The notes under the pieces: model-generated
Seen by the model: the letters and a program-made list of their open reading frames with translations, nothing else
What the model was told of the DNA's origin: nothing
Databases searched by the model: none
Made by a program: the position numbers and the translations under genes
NCBI GenBank assembly: GCA_963573315.1
Contig: OY752143.1
Location: forward strand, 2,542,001 to 2,606,000
Direction: 5' to 3'
Source: Entomortierella parvispora
Lineage: Eukaryota > Mortierellomycota > Mortierellomycetes > Mortierellales > Mortierellaceae
Length of the DNA: 64,000 bases
In this document: positions 12,654-25,167 of the stretch, piece after piece
Layout: each line of letters begins with the position of its first letter
Numbering within the stretch: position 1 is the stretch's first letter

Positions 12654-13645
12654 AAGAAGGATCGATCACCAACCGCCACCACACACACAACACACAAAAA
12701 TCACAAAGCTGCAAAGCAAAAAAACTCCTCTGGCGCCTTCAATTGCTCCTTCTTGGCTCTGGATACCCCTTTCCCTCGTCTTTCTTTTACTTCTCGACCT
12801 GGCCCCCTTTGCCCCCCCTTCTTTTAAACACGGACCAAGCCGCATGAGGATCTTGAAGACTGAAAAAGCACATTCCTGGGACACTACCCATCACGCCTCT
12901 TTTTCTCTTTCTCTCTTTTCTGCCCCAAAAATATCAACTGCTCCAAACGTTTTGTGGCACCCACCATCTATGCCTCATCTTGGCCTTGTAGACGCAACAA
13001 TAATATATAAATTCCTTTTAATAATATAATCCATCGGATCGATATGCATGATTTCTATTATGTCATGGGAGCGGGAATCGGAGGAATCGGTCATCGTCAT
13101 CTGTGATCATCTCGTCGGAAAAGATCAGGAATAGACAGAAACAAAGGGGGGTTTGGAGCAGATGTTCCGGGCTGTTAGGGGCGCCTTTTTTTTCTTTTCT
13201 TCCGAATGTTCTTCACAACGACTGTGCACACGGCCCGACTTGGTCCCAAAAAAAAAAAAAAAAAAAAAAAAGGGCAAGACAAGAACATCACTTCGCCCAA
13301 TCCAAATCTCAAGGGGCCAAAAAAACACGCCAAAACAAAACTAACATGCAAGTACATGTACAAGGATAAAACGCGTGATCCCACACGGTCATGAAAGGAC
13401 ACAACGGAAAAAGGGGGAGAGTGGGGTTTGCTGATTGGCTCCTCATCTTGGTTCTTGCAATTCGTGCTGCTGTTGTCACCGAGGTTTCCGTTGTTGTTGT
13501 TGCAGAGGATGTTTGGTGGATTGAGACGGAGACTGACATGCTGACGGCAGTACTCGCCGAAGAATAAAATGATTAAAATAGGTGAACATGCAGAGAAGTC
13601 AGGTGGTCCGTGCCTCCTTCAGAACGGATGAACCTTTATTGTGGT
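12654..13645. other. Intergenic region between convergent genes
   Basis: About 1 kb holding two 3' UTRs. Features seen: an A tract of about 24 bases at 13248-13271 and a TTG-type run at 13490-13503. No coding frame or RNA gene was supported. Confidence 0.5.
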
Positions 13646-15103
13646 CTAGAGGCTTTCAATATACAACTCCAGCTACAGAATTGCAGCCCTTTGGTTAGAA
13701 AAGAAAAACAGACGGCGTTATATCAGTCAAATAAAGTAGGTATCAGGTAATTGTACCTGAACACTTGCAATGTCGATTGTTTTGACGGGTATGATCTTTC
13801 GATGAGTTGAAGGTGCCTCTGGTTGAACAGAAATCTTGGTTTGTTCACTTGGAACGGTACTGCCAATTGGCGACCATGGAAAGTCAGGCTTGTGAAAGTG
13901 CCATCATGTTAGTACAAGCATGGGGAGAACTCTTGTAAGAGTTTCAAAAGAAACCCCATCAAGAGCGGACCAAATCCCAGAAGAAAAAAATACCTTTGTC
14001 TCTGGCCCTGTTCCCTCCGTTCTCGTTTCAACAACCACCGTAAACGATATGTTGTCTAAGTAGAAAATCCAGGTCTTTAGTCATTGATAACAGGATTCTC
14101 GCCCTCTTCTCACCACCCATAATCCGAGCAAACAAACAACAGAAAACAAGCATTTTCACTTTACCAGAGTTTGATGAAGGCAAGTTTGGACGTGAGACAC
14201 TTATTTTCAGCAGCATCGCCCTAAAAAGTGCCTCCACATCTGTAGTAACAGCCATCAATCCAGAAAACCTTGGCCGATCTTTTGAATATTGCACCCGGCG
14301 TTGTTGCTCCTGTTCCAATAGTCTCATCCTATACCTCTGTAATGATTCGTCGTCGTCTCCATCGGTATTCCCATCATTGTAGTCTTTACCCATCACATCC
14401 ACGTCAATGGCGTGATCCACCGCTCTGCCTTTGCCTTTGCCTTTGCCTTTGCCTTTGCCTTTGCTTTTGCTTTCAGAATCGAGATCGCGTGTATCAATAA
14501 GCCCTTTCTCAAACGGCTGAAGCATGCTCATTTCAAACACGTATCGGTCTATTCCCTTCCCCTCCGAGTTCAAGGTCACCACCCCTATCCGATGTATTGT
14601 ATCCTGGAGTCATAATAGAAAAGAGTGATAAATCAATGCATAACCTGTTTCTTGAATCTCAAAGATTGATTCATTCCCCGTACCTTGATGAGCTCTGTTC
14701 TGATGGACTTTATAATCTGCTGAATGTAAGCGGTAAGTCCAGGATGTCGCGCAGTCTTGAGAGGGCAACCATACTTTTGGGTAGATTCAAATAGTTCTAA
14801 TCACAAAAAAAATACGTGCAGTTGGTTAACCAAATACTAGAAATGAGCTCTTTCTAGCTCTCGATCCGGACACTCATTCATTGACACGGGGAGGCCCATG
14901 AAAAGTCGCAATACCTGGCGGATAGATGCCCCTGACAAAAAGGATATAATGAATGGCTACTTCCACTGACATGAATAATGTATCAAAATGAACAACGGCT
15001 TGAGCAAGAGCGTCATTGCAGATCTCCATCACGAGTTTAGTATCACGTTCACGATTCACTACTTACGGAATTCACTCAGGACATCCGCAACGACTATCAT
15101 CAT
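13646..15103 (-). CDS. REV7: Rev7/MAD2L2 HORMA-domain protein
   Basis: HORMA protein; the family is the regulatory subunit of DNA polymerase zeta in translesion synthesis and of other repair complexes. Seven exons: 15103-15067, 14965-14915, 14796-14684, 14603-14165, 14055-13994, 13888-13757, 13672-13646; about 286 aa versus ~211 in human. Conserved blocks in order: VVADVLSEFLEVAIHYILFV, RGIYPPG, RHPGLTAYIQ, GIDRYVFEMS, VEALFRAMLLKISV, FTVVVET, DFPWSPI, IIPVKTIDI, LELYIES. Between YVFEMS and VEALFR lies an insert of roughly 75 residues containing a Lys-Gly repeat and an acidic run. Shares a 379-bp divergent promoter with eIF3g. Each intron phase fits, so the model is strong despite small exons. 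Confidence 0.9.
14426..14470 (-). repeat. Hexanucleotide microsatellite coding for Lys-Gly repeat
   Basis: Six-base unit TTTGCC on the plus strand (GGCAAA on the coding strand), about seven copies with slight decay at one end. In the REV7 frame it encodes a KG dipeptide run flanked by SKSK and GR at about residues 107-124. Confidence 0.9.
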
Positions 15104-15482
15104 GTTAAGAACGCGAAAAGAAAGGTGGGGGCGGAGGAGTCAAAACGAGTTTGGTTGTTACTGTCTTGTCATTCAGAGTTAAAAAGAATCTCCATTGGCA
15201 AATGACGGCCCTTTGGCTAGTAACCAAAGGAAAAGACACAGTACTGTACCAGCGCGAGGTCCCGGTGGGTTCATTTTGCAAAGTGGAGGAATGTGGGTCA
15301 AAGAGATGGAAGAATGAAGACGAGGTCTCTTGATACCCAAAAAAATTGGTGGCAACTGAAATTGGTGGCGTTGTCTACGTCACCGCAAAAAATGATCGTT
15401 GCTTTTGCATCTTGGTTGTACGTGCATGGTCCAACCATGCGGATTTCTTTCCTCCACTCTTACATCACATATACATCACATC
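15104..15482. promoter_or_regulatory. Divergent promoter REV7 / eIF3g
   Basis: 379 bp separate the two start codons. No clear TATA box. No other feature recognised. Confidence 0.6.
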
Positions 15483-16920
15483 ATGTCTTCTTGGGCTGAC
15501 GACATTGACGGCGAGGAGCAACCTCAGACCTTCACGGATGCCAAGGGTATCACTACTCACATTGAATACAGAATCAACGACGACGGCAAGAAAGTCAAGG
15601 TAAAATAACAACGACTCTTCAGCAGGATTAGAGCCCGAGTGCCGCCCTTTACCCCAGGGTTCTCCGGAACAGGACTCGGTTTTGTTGAACAAGAGGAGCA
15701 GGAATCTCGACTGGAAGTATGGGTCATTCACCAAAATGATGCTGGCGGAATGAACCCTTCTAGACAGGATCGTGTTCATGTCTTTGCCGCAGCCAGAGTT
15801 CCCCATGTGCTTAGTAGGCTCTCGGATGGGACGGGGCGATTTTGTAATCGATCTACAGGAATGAAAGACGCTTTCGGTCGACCGCACTTATGAATCGCCG
15901 AAAAATACAGAGAGCGCTATCGTACGCACAACAGGTTACTAATCATTTCTTTCTCTTCCCCTTTATTCCACTCGTCCTGTACAGATCACTCGCCGCACAC
16001 AAAAGAAGCTGATTCACGATGTCGTCAACAAGGCCGTTGCAGCGCGCAAGGTATGGCAAATGGCGGATATGTCGTATAAGGGAGTGGGCCAAAATGCACG
16101 GACCAAGATAGCCATGCGAACTACACGTTTTCTCTGATAGTAACAAGACGCGTTTTTTGGACTCTATATTTTAGAAATGGCCCAAGTTCGGCAAGGAGAG
16201 GGGCAACAAGCCAGGACCTGACCCAGCAACGACGAACGTGGGCGATAACATCAAGTTGAAGCTCTCTTCGACTGGTCAGATTGTTCAGGAGGTTGACGAT
16301 AAGCATGAGGCCATGAAGGCTCAGCTGCAGAACAAGAAGATTCTCTGCCGTATCTGCAAGGGCGACCATTTCACGACAAAGTGTCCCTACAAGGATTCGC
16401 TCGGCATGGAGGATGCTGCTGCGGCATCTTCTCCTGTTCCAGAGGAGGCCGGTAAGTGCAAAGTGACTAAAAGTGGCACAAGAAAATTACGAAACTGTCG
16501 ACTGAATTGTCATGTCTTTTTTTTTTTTTTTTTTTTTTTTTTCTTGATATAGCTCCCGAGGCAGAACAGCAGACTGGATCCAAGTACATTGCGCCTCATA
16601 TGCGCGCTGGAGCTGGAGGACCCAAGGGACCTGGAGGCGATCGGGATTCGATGCGCGAGAAGAGAGACGAGCAGCCAACGTTGCGTGTGACCAACTTGTC
16701 CGAGGACGTGACAGAGGCCGATGTGTCCGAGTTGTTCAAGAGGTTTGGTCATATCTCGCGTGTGTTCTTGGCACGCGATCGCGAGACGGGCGCATGCAAG
16801 GGCTTTGCCTTTGTGTCTTTCACGATGCGGGAGGATGCTCAGCGGGCACAGGAGGCTGTCGATGGACGGGGTTACGACAACTTGATTTTGCGCGTCGAAT
16901 GGGCAAAGTCATCGGCTTAA
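15483..16920 (+). CDS. TIF35: Translation initiation factor eIF3 subunit G
   Basis: Component of eIF3 acting in scanning and reinitiation on the 40S ribosome. Exons 15483-15599, 15985-16050, 16175-16451, 16553-16920; 275 aa, normal for the family. N-terminus MSSWADDIDG, then the conserved ITRRTKKKLIHDVVNKAVAA block, a CCHC zinc knuckle (CRICKGDHFTTKC) at about 125-137, and a C-terminal RRM from about 195 to the end (RNP2 LRVTNLS, RNP1 KGFAFVSF). The first intron is 385 bp and unusually long for this window. Intron 3 ends with a T run of about 25 bases before its acceptor. Confidence 0.96.
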
Positions 16921-17443
16921 AGCAAAAGAAATCACTCTTCTTCTTCTTCTTCCAGTCAAGGACTTTGTTGGTTTTCTGAAAAACTCTTTTCTTTTTCCTT
17001 TTTCATCCCAGCTCCTTTTCTTTTCATATCCCCCTTTCTCCCATTACCTGTTTTTGATCCGACTGTTCCATTAAATAGTCTATTTCAATTGAAGACATGC
17101 AAAGAACGAGGGTTTTATGAGAAGCGGATCAAAATCTGGAATTGAACTTTTAAACTTCCTGCAAGATGAAGGTCTTCCTTTCGGTGAAAGACTCCTGGCT
17201 GAGCATTTTGACAGCAGAAATTACACATCGACTTTGAGAACACATTACATATTGACACTGCTACCAAGAGTTTTCTGTTCACAAGACTACCGAATATTTA
17301 TTTGGGTCGATATTCGACAGGGAAAAAAAAAAAAAAAAAAAAAAAAGGATACAAAAAAGACGCACTTATTCACGCTTTTTTTTCAGGTTCGATTCTGAAG
17401 GAATAAAAGACTTGCTTCCGCTCAGCAGAGGGGAAAGAAGAAT
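16921..17443. other. Convergent intergenic region eIF3g / INO1
   Basis: 523 bp with two 3' UTRs. An A tract of about 25 bases at 17322-17346 is the only distinct feature. Confidence 0.5.
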
Positions 17444-19420
17444 TTACTGGCGGTTGGCCTGGAGCTTGGCCTCAAGCAACATCTCGTTCTGGGGAGGGAG
17501 ACCGACGCAAGCGCGGAAGATGTTCTCCATGGCAGAGCGCTGCTTGGACAAGGCGTTGACAACCTGGGTGCCGACGGGGACAAGGGGGGCCTTGAGCATG
17601 TAGGACAAGACCGAGAGGACAGAGTTGAAGGGACCGTACTCGGCCATATCCTCAGTCTTGTACTCGATACGGGTCATGAGCTCGGTCAAGATGACCAAGT
17701 CCAAGATCAAGGGCGAGGCCAAGAGGGAGTCCTCGCAGGTGTTGTACATGGAGATGGTGTTGCGTCCGTTCATGAAAATCTCGGAAACGTACTCATCCAA
17801 AGCACGCTTGGAGTCACCGACAGCGGGGACATACTTGATGACAACCAAGTGATCGGGGTGCTCGCCCTCCTTGTAAAGGATCTGGTTGGCAGCGACCATG
17901 TCGTCGACAACGTTCGACTTGGAGATCTCCTTGGAACGGAACTGCTGGGGAGCAGACAAGTTCTTGCCGTCGTTGTTACCCAAGTGGTTGTACGAGGCAA
18001 TGGAGAGGGGCTTGATACCGGCGTTGACGAGGAAGTCGACAATGACCGACTTGACCTTGGTCTGGCCAGACTTGAAGTCATCACCTCCAATGTAGACCTG
18101 GTGACGCTCAGCAAGGGCAATGCATCCGGGAACAAAGGTGTTCTGGGGGGATCCGTTGATGAAGGGGGTGTTCTCCAAGATGGAAGCAATGGCGAAGACG
18201 GTCGAGGGAGAGACCTCCTCGTGCGAAGACTTGACAGAGTTCAACAAGTTGTCGGCGGTGTCGTTGACGCCCTCGATCAAAGAGGAGAAACGCTCGGTGT
18301 TGGCGGTCCAGATGACAATGACCTTGTCGAGGTGGTTGGCAGCCTTGAAGTTGCGGATGTCGGCACGGATCTGGTCGACGTGAGCCTGCTTGTCAGTGCC
18401 GGGGATGACGTTGTCAGCACGGTCAGACTGGTTGGCGGCGATGAAGTCGGGGTAGTAGACGGAGGGGAGGGGCTTGAGGGCAGAGAGCTCCTCCTTGACC
18501 TGGCGCTGGAGATCGTAATCCAAGACCTGGGCACGGGACATGGAATCGGCCAAGTTCAAGGAAGAGATATCCCAACCGCCGAGGACCAAGTCGTTGGGGT
18601 GGACCATGGGCAAAATGTCAGAGAAGGGAATGTAGACATCGTTACCCTTCTGGTCAACTCCGAGCTTCAAGGTCGAAGCCTGGACGACAGATCCAAAGTA
18701 GTTGGGGGTCTGGACACCCTCCTTGGTGTTCCAGGTAAGCTTGCGGCGGTTGGCGATGATGGAGGCGGTCAAGGTCGATCCGTTGTTTCCACCCCAGCCG
18801 ACCATCATGAGACTACAAGATAGGGCATCAAGAGAGGAAGAGAAGGTCAGCGTCAATCCATATCGGCACAACCGGTCCGACCAGGTCGTTCTCATGCGGT
18901 GATCGAGAATCCCCCCCCCCCCACAGAAACTGCCAAAGGGGTTTGCTTTTTGGAGGTCCGCTGCTGTCCATTGCGCAATTCCCTCGTCCAGGCTCACAAA
19001 TCTGCAACGAACTGCAAAGAACAACAAGGTCCCCACGCAGACTGCAAGATCTTCTCCAGGGGGGATCCGTTCAGTACGGAAACGTGGCCCTCTTGGCGGC
19101 GGCGGGGCACGCACACACATTCCTGTGGCGCCATTCAAACACTCGCTCTTATTCACACTCTCTGTACTGATTGACCACTCCTATATAATGCAATAGACTT
19201 CTTACCCGACACGGGGAACCTTGGCATCAGTCTTGAACTGGTACTTGGTGGCGGTGGGGTTGACGTTGTAGGATCCGTCAACGCCCTTGGTGACAGTGGC
19301 GTTCTCGTAGGTGTAGTCGGCAATGATGTGGGACTCGGTGTACTGGACGTTCTTGCTGTTGACCTTGAAGGCCAAGGGGGCAGCAGAGGTGGGGACTTGT
19401 TCAGCGGCGAATGGAGGCAT
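17444..19420 (-). CDS. INO1: Inositol-3-phosphate synthase
   Basis: NAD-dependent conversion of glucose 6-phosphate to inositol 3-phosphate, feeding phosphatidylinositol synthesis. Two exons: 19420-19206 and 18812-17444; 527 aa, typical length. N-terminus [23 protein letters not shown]-binding GWGGNNGS just after the intron; [34 protein letters not shown] and [10 protein letters not shown] follow. The 393-bp intron begins inside the codon before the nucleotide loop. Codon use is very C-rich (CTC, GTC, AAG), indicating strong expression; that bias also keeps a long spurious frame open on the opposite strand. A TATAAAAG sequence on the minus strand at 19778-19771 lies about 350 bp upstream of the ATG. 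Confidence 0.97.
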
Positions 19421-21653
19421 GGTAGTAGTTGTTGGGGGTTGGTTTGGTTGAGGTTGAGGGGTTACTGGGTACTTGTGAGTGGGCTGGGAAGATCGTCTGG
19501 GGCTTGAGTCTTGTTACTTGGATGCTTTAGGCGTAGGACTCGTTCTCTTTCTTCCGCGGTGGGGGTTGTGGAGACTGGCAAGCTGGTTGGAAAACGTGGT
19601 TGCTAGACTCGGGGGTTTGGCTGCCAAAGATAGTGGTAGCCAGAAAGTGTTTTGGTGGGGGTTCTTGGGGGTTGGGGGGTTGTAAAGGTGGGGGTTAGGT
19701 AGTTTGGTCTGAGAAGGAGGAGGAAGAAGAAAAGAAAGGGAAAAGAGGGGAGGGACGGCCAGGCGGCGGTCTTTTATAATCCCGGCCCGTCGTCCCTGTT
19801 CATCTCATCTGGACAGATGATGATGATGATGATGAAGACGATCAGGTTTGTGCCCCACTTCGCCGCCCCATCTGTCCAGTCCAGTCCAGCCCTGTCCACT
19901 CCGGTCGCCCCGCGCTGCTTCCCCTGTCTCTCTGGACCTGTCTCTGTCTTTCTCGCTTTCTTTTCTCTTCTCTGATTTGAGTTCACGAGCGGTCTTTGAT
20001 CTTTTGCCCGTCGTTCCTCTTGATTCCTTTCGAATCGAGGCCCCTCGTCTGCCCTTGAACGAACCTACCACAGGAACGGACGGATCTTTCATCTTCCTTG
20101 TTCTCTGTCCTTCTTCTCACCCTCTCCTCATTATTATTGCCTCTGCTGGTGGGACGATTATTATTGTCTCTTTAGCGTTGGTTTCCGTTTCTGCGCATGC
20201 ACCGAAACCAACGCACTGTGCTCCCAGGCACACGCACTCACACGCACTCACACCCACCACACTATCGGCTCCCGCGTCCAGCGCTAGTCTTGCTTGCCTT
20301 TTGGGGCATGTTTGTTGCCATCTTGTTTGTCCCCACTTGAACAAAAAAAAAAAAAAAGTGCTCTCATCAACCAGACACGCACTTGGAATCGTGTCCCTCA
20401 TCTTTTTTCTTCTTTCCCCCCAGCAGCACGAGCCGGTGGCGGGATATCTTTTTTACTGTTCTCTCGGTCAAGAGGACCTTTCCCAACGACAACCGACTTT
20501 GCAGAACTGTCCCAAGGGACTAACCAATAGACTACAGTAGACTGAGCTTCTTATCAGGCTAGATCAGCCAGTGTGCCCTCCGTGGATACGTGTTCGAATG
20601 TCCTTGTCTCTCACTCTGCCGTCCAAAATAAAATGAGGAGTTGAACAGACCCAAGGACAACAACAGCCCTGAACTACCGCCACATTTCAACGTGTGTTCA
20701 CCTTACCCTCTCCCTTTTCTGTGTCAGGACCTCAAGAACAAATCCCGTCTGGCACAGCCTCGCCTCCGTCTCGTCGTAACGCTTCATTTCAAGAAAAAGT
20801 CCCAATGATCTGCGTAGGAGAACGACAGACCTGACTGGAATGGAGGATCGTCAGGGGGAGCAAGTCCGTTGCATTGTTTTTTTTTTCTTTGCTTTTCAAA
20901 GACAACTCGTGCACGATCTCCAAAACGACAACAAAGAGACGTAAACATGCCCATGAGCTGTAAACCTGGCCACATGTTTCGAAAGGGTAGGATTATGGGA
21001 GATTGGAATTGCTTGGAATTGCACAACGGGCTATGATGTGGCCACCATTGGACTTCAAGTTTTGACCTTGATCATGAGCCAATTGTTGAACGACGAGAAG
21101 AGAAGGAGAGGGCTCGATCCCATCAAGTATAGTGAAGGGACGGCCTATCGCACGGTCATCAATAAACGTTCTGGCATCTTCAGATCTCCAGGGGCTAAAT
21201 AAACTGGGTTCGTAAGGTATTTCCTCTGTCCTACTGGCAGACGTGGACCGAAGGGGCTCGCACCCATGAGCTAGTCCACATCGAGAGGTTCAAGCCACGT
21301 CAGGCAAGACAAAAGGAAACAGCAATTGAAAGAAATGGAACACAAAAGAACAACTTGAGCTAGTCTCATGGGAGAGCAGACTCCAAGAGTAGGGTTTTCG
21401 AACGATCGCTCGGTTCAAAACGGTTTTATTTATGATCGGGCATTTTTCCTTTTTTTTTGTCGTCTGCAACTGGACCGTTACAATCCAAAAAAACTATAAT
21501 GAATCTCATTCGGGGGAAGGGATTACCCGCTGGCTCGCTTGAACTCTAGTCTTTGGGTTGTTGCTTTCTTGCTCTTCCAAGTTCCAACGATCAAACGAAG
21601 GTTCTTGCAGTTCAGGCACGCACCACCCTTCATTGGACAAGGGTCCCACTGGT

Positions 21654-21704
21654 TTTCATACAACATGATGATGGTCTACCAGCATCATGTTGTACTGTAT
21701 GAAA
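21654..21704. repeat. Inverted repeat / hairpin
   Basis: Perfect 10-bp arms at 21661-21670 (CAACATGATG) and 21683-21692 with a 12-base loop, extended by 7-bp arms at 21654-21660 and 21698-21704 after a 5-base bulge. About 165 bp upstream of the glycosylase ATG. Function unknown. Confidence 0.8.
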
Positions 21705-21710
21705 GATAAC

Positions 21711-21743
21711 GTCACGTGCATCGCACATTCCACTGGTCACGTG
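21711..21743. promoter_or_regulatory. Two GTCACGTG boxes upstream of the glycosylase gene
   Basis: Identical GTCACGTG octamers at 21711-21718 and 21736-21743, 25 bp apart start to start, about 130-150 bp ahead of the ATG. The sequence fits the E-box bound by Cbf1/USF-type bHLH factors (RTCACRTG). Regulatory role is inference. Confidence 0.55.
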
Positions 21744-21868
21744 TATATCTGAATATCTCGTTGACCCTTTGCGCCACCAACTGCTGACTAGGGTGGTGGG
21801 AACATGACATTTGACCAATGCTTCGTTCAACAATCAATCTCTTTCCTCATCCTCTCTCCATCTTCCCA

Positions 21869-22946
21869 ATGTCTCGTCGTTCAACTCGCATTGGTACTTT
21901 CTTCAACTCCGATTGTTGGCCCATCATGGTTTTTAGAAAATAAATCTTGATATCTCTAACAATATTGTGTTTCTAGCAACCGCTGTAGTCAAAACCGCTG
22001 TACCAACAGCAAGTCCTGGCCCAGCAGCTATAAGGGCCAAGGCCGAAAAGACGTCTTCAGCCTCCTCTGCGAAGAGAGGAAAGATTCCAGACGATGACGG
22101 TGCCGCCATTACTGCTGCCGTCGTTGTCAAGAAACAGCGCGTAAAGAAGGAGCCCGAACCCGAACCCATTGCCGATGGGTTGACACGTTGTGTTTGGGCC
22201 AACAATCCCAAATACCCTCTCCTGCAACAGTACCATGATAATGAGTGGTGTATTCTTGGAGGCTTTAATCGGACGAACCGATACCTCTTTGAAATGCTTA
22301 TCCTCGAAGGTGAACTGAAGCGCCATTGTTCTTTGCGTGGATGATGAAGATTGTTTGAAACCGATTCTGATTGAACACTGGCTTCTTCTCCCTCCTCTTC
22401 CTTCCTTCTTTTCACGTTTTGACGCTATTGAAACAAACAGGGGCTCAGGCTGGACTCTCGTGGTCTACCGTCCTTCACAAACGGGACGCCTATAGAGAGG
22501 CCTACGACAGTTTTGATTACAATCTCATTGCCGACACGTACAAATCTCCTTCTGACAACGAACGACTGATGCAAACCGGGATCGTCAAGAACCGACTCAA
22601 GGTCGAGGCTTCCATGGTCAACGCCCGACTCTTCCGTGAGCTCTTGAATACGGAATATCCTCAACAGGCCAAACTCGAGGATGAGAACGGATTCTGGCAG
22701 TTTTTACAGCAATACAAAAAACCAGAGACGTCCCTCAAAGAGCGTCAGAAGAAGAGAAAGGAGAAGGAGGCTAGTGGTGAATATATCACAAGGAGCGAGA
22801 TCTCGGATCGATTGAGCGAAGATCTCAAGAAACGTGGGTTCAAGTTTGTCGGCACGACCATCATGCATGCCTATCTGGTTGCTATCGGCATTGAGACAGA
22901 GGATCTTCGTCATAGCAAGACTTGTCACAGGTACTCGGATGAATAA
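21869..22946 (+). CDS. DNA-3-methyladenine glycosylase I (TAG family)
   Basis: Base-excision repair enzyme removing alkylated adenine. Exons 21869-21893, 21977-22309, 22441-22946; 287 aa. A basic, Ala/Lys-rich N-terminal tail (about 70 residues, possible nuclear targeting: KKQRVKKEPEP) precedes the enzyme domain. Zinc ligands characteristic of TAG are visible: Cys in LTRCVWA, His in YHDNEW, and His plus Cys in RHSKTC near the C-terminus. The active-site segment is LILEGAQAGLSW with the catalytic Glu. TAG is mainly bacterial but occurs in some fungi and plants. The gene is convergent with GMD, the stop codons being only 125 bp apart. Confidence 0.92.
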
Positions 22947-23071
22947 ACATAGAGTGGTAACAATGGTACAAAAAAAAAAGAGAGGAAACGGTCATCTCTA
23001 TTGTGGATGCAGGTTCATAAATAGTAAAGGGAGGTGGGGGGATATTGATAATATATACAGGGAAGAGGATT

Positions 23072-24784
<1,713 letters not shown>

Positions 24785-25167
24785 GATGGCAACGGTACAA
24801 AGGTGTATAAGGTAGGTAGAGGGTTGAGTTGGCTGGGTGCGTGTGAAAACGAGAAACAAAGGAGAAATGTAAGACGGCGTGTTGCAGCGTGGGAGTCGAG
24901 AAGGCTGTGGGCGCAAAGCCACCAAGGGAGAAGAATCTTCAAGCACGACTGTTTTTTTTTTTTTTATTTTTTTTTTATTTTGAGAGATGGTGGCGCGCAA
25001 ACGCGCAGGCTAATTTACAGGGATATGATACAAACAAAGTGGGGAGGTGCGGGTCGAGATGTCCAAGGACATAAAAGTACAAACGATCAACGCTTGGGGA
25101 TAGAATGAGATGCTAGGCATGCTGGGAGGTGGCGTGGATGAGGAGGAGGGTGCGTTGTTTCGATAGT
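24785..25167. promoter_or_regulatory. Short region between GMD start and WOPR gene end
   Basis: 383 bp with the GMD promoter and the 3' UTR of the WOPR gene, both on the minus strand. Contains a T-rich tract at 24952-24979. Nothing else recognised. Confidence 0.5.

Larger units (their letters stand above)
19421..21868. promoter_or_regulatory. Divergent intergenic region INO1 / TAG glycosylase
   Basis: 2.4 kb. INO1 side: GT-rich leader, then TATAAAAG (minus, 19778-19771). An A tract lies at 20342-20356. The glycosylase side has a hairpin at 21654-21704 and two GTCACGTG boxes. An imperfect palindrome with GTGGAC/GTCCAC ends lies at about 21243-21279. No gene was recognised in the middle. Confidence 0.55.

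Noticed and set aside
17380..17400. tRNA T-arm-like GGTTCGATTC
   Set aside because: Stem pairs locally, but no acceptor, D or anticodon arms are present around it.
17849..18823. 324-codon open frame on the plus strand opposite INO1
   Set aside because: It is the complement of the highly biased INO1 exon; C-rich third positions keep the opposite strand open. The product is a low-complexity Val/Gly/Asp string with no family.
21243..21279. tRNA-like or SINE-like palindrome (GTGGAC/GTCCAC ends with a GGGTGCGAGCCCC core on the minus strand)
   Set aside because: The core resembles a tRNA B box, but no cloverleaf with proper arms can be folded and A and B boxes would nearly overlap. Kept only as an imperfect palindrome.
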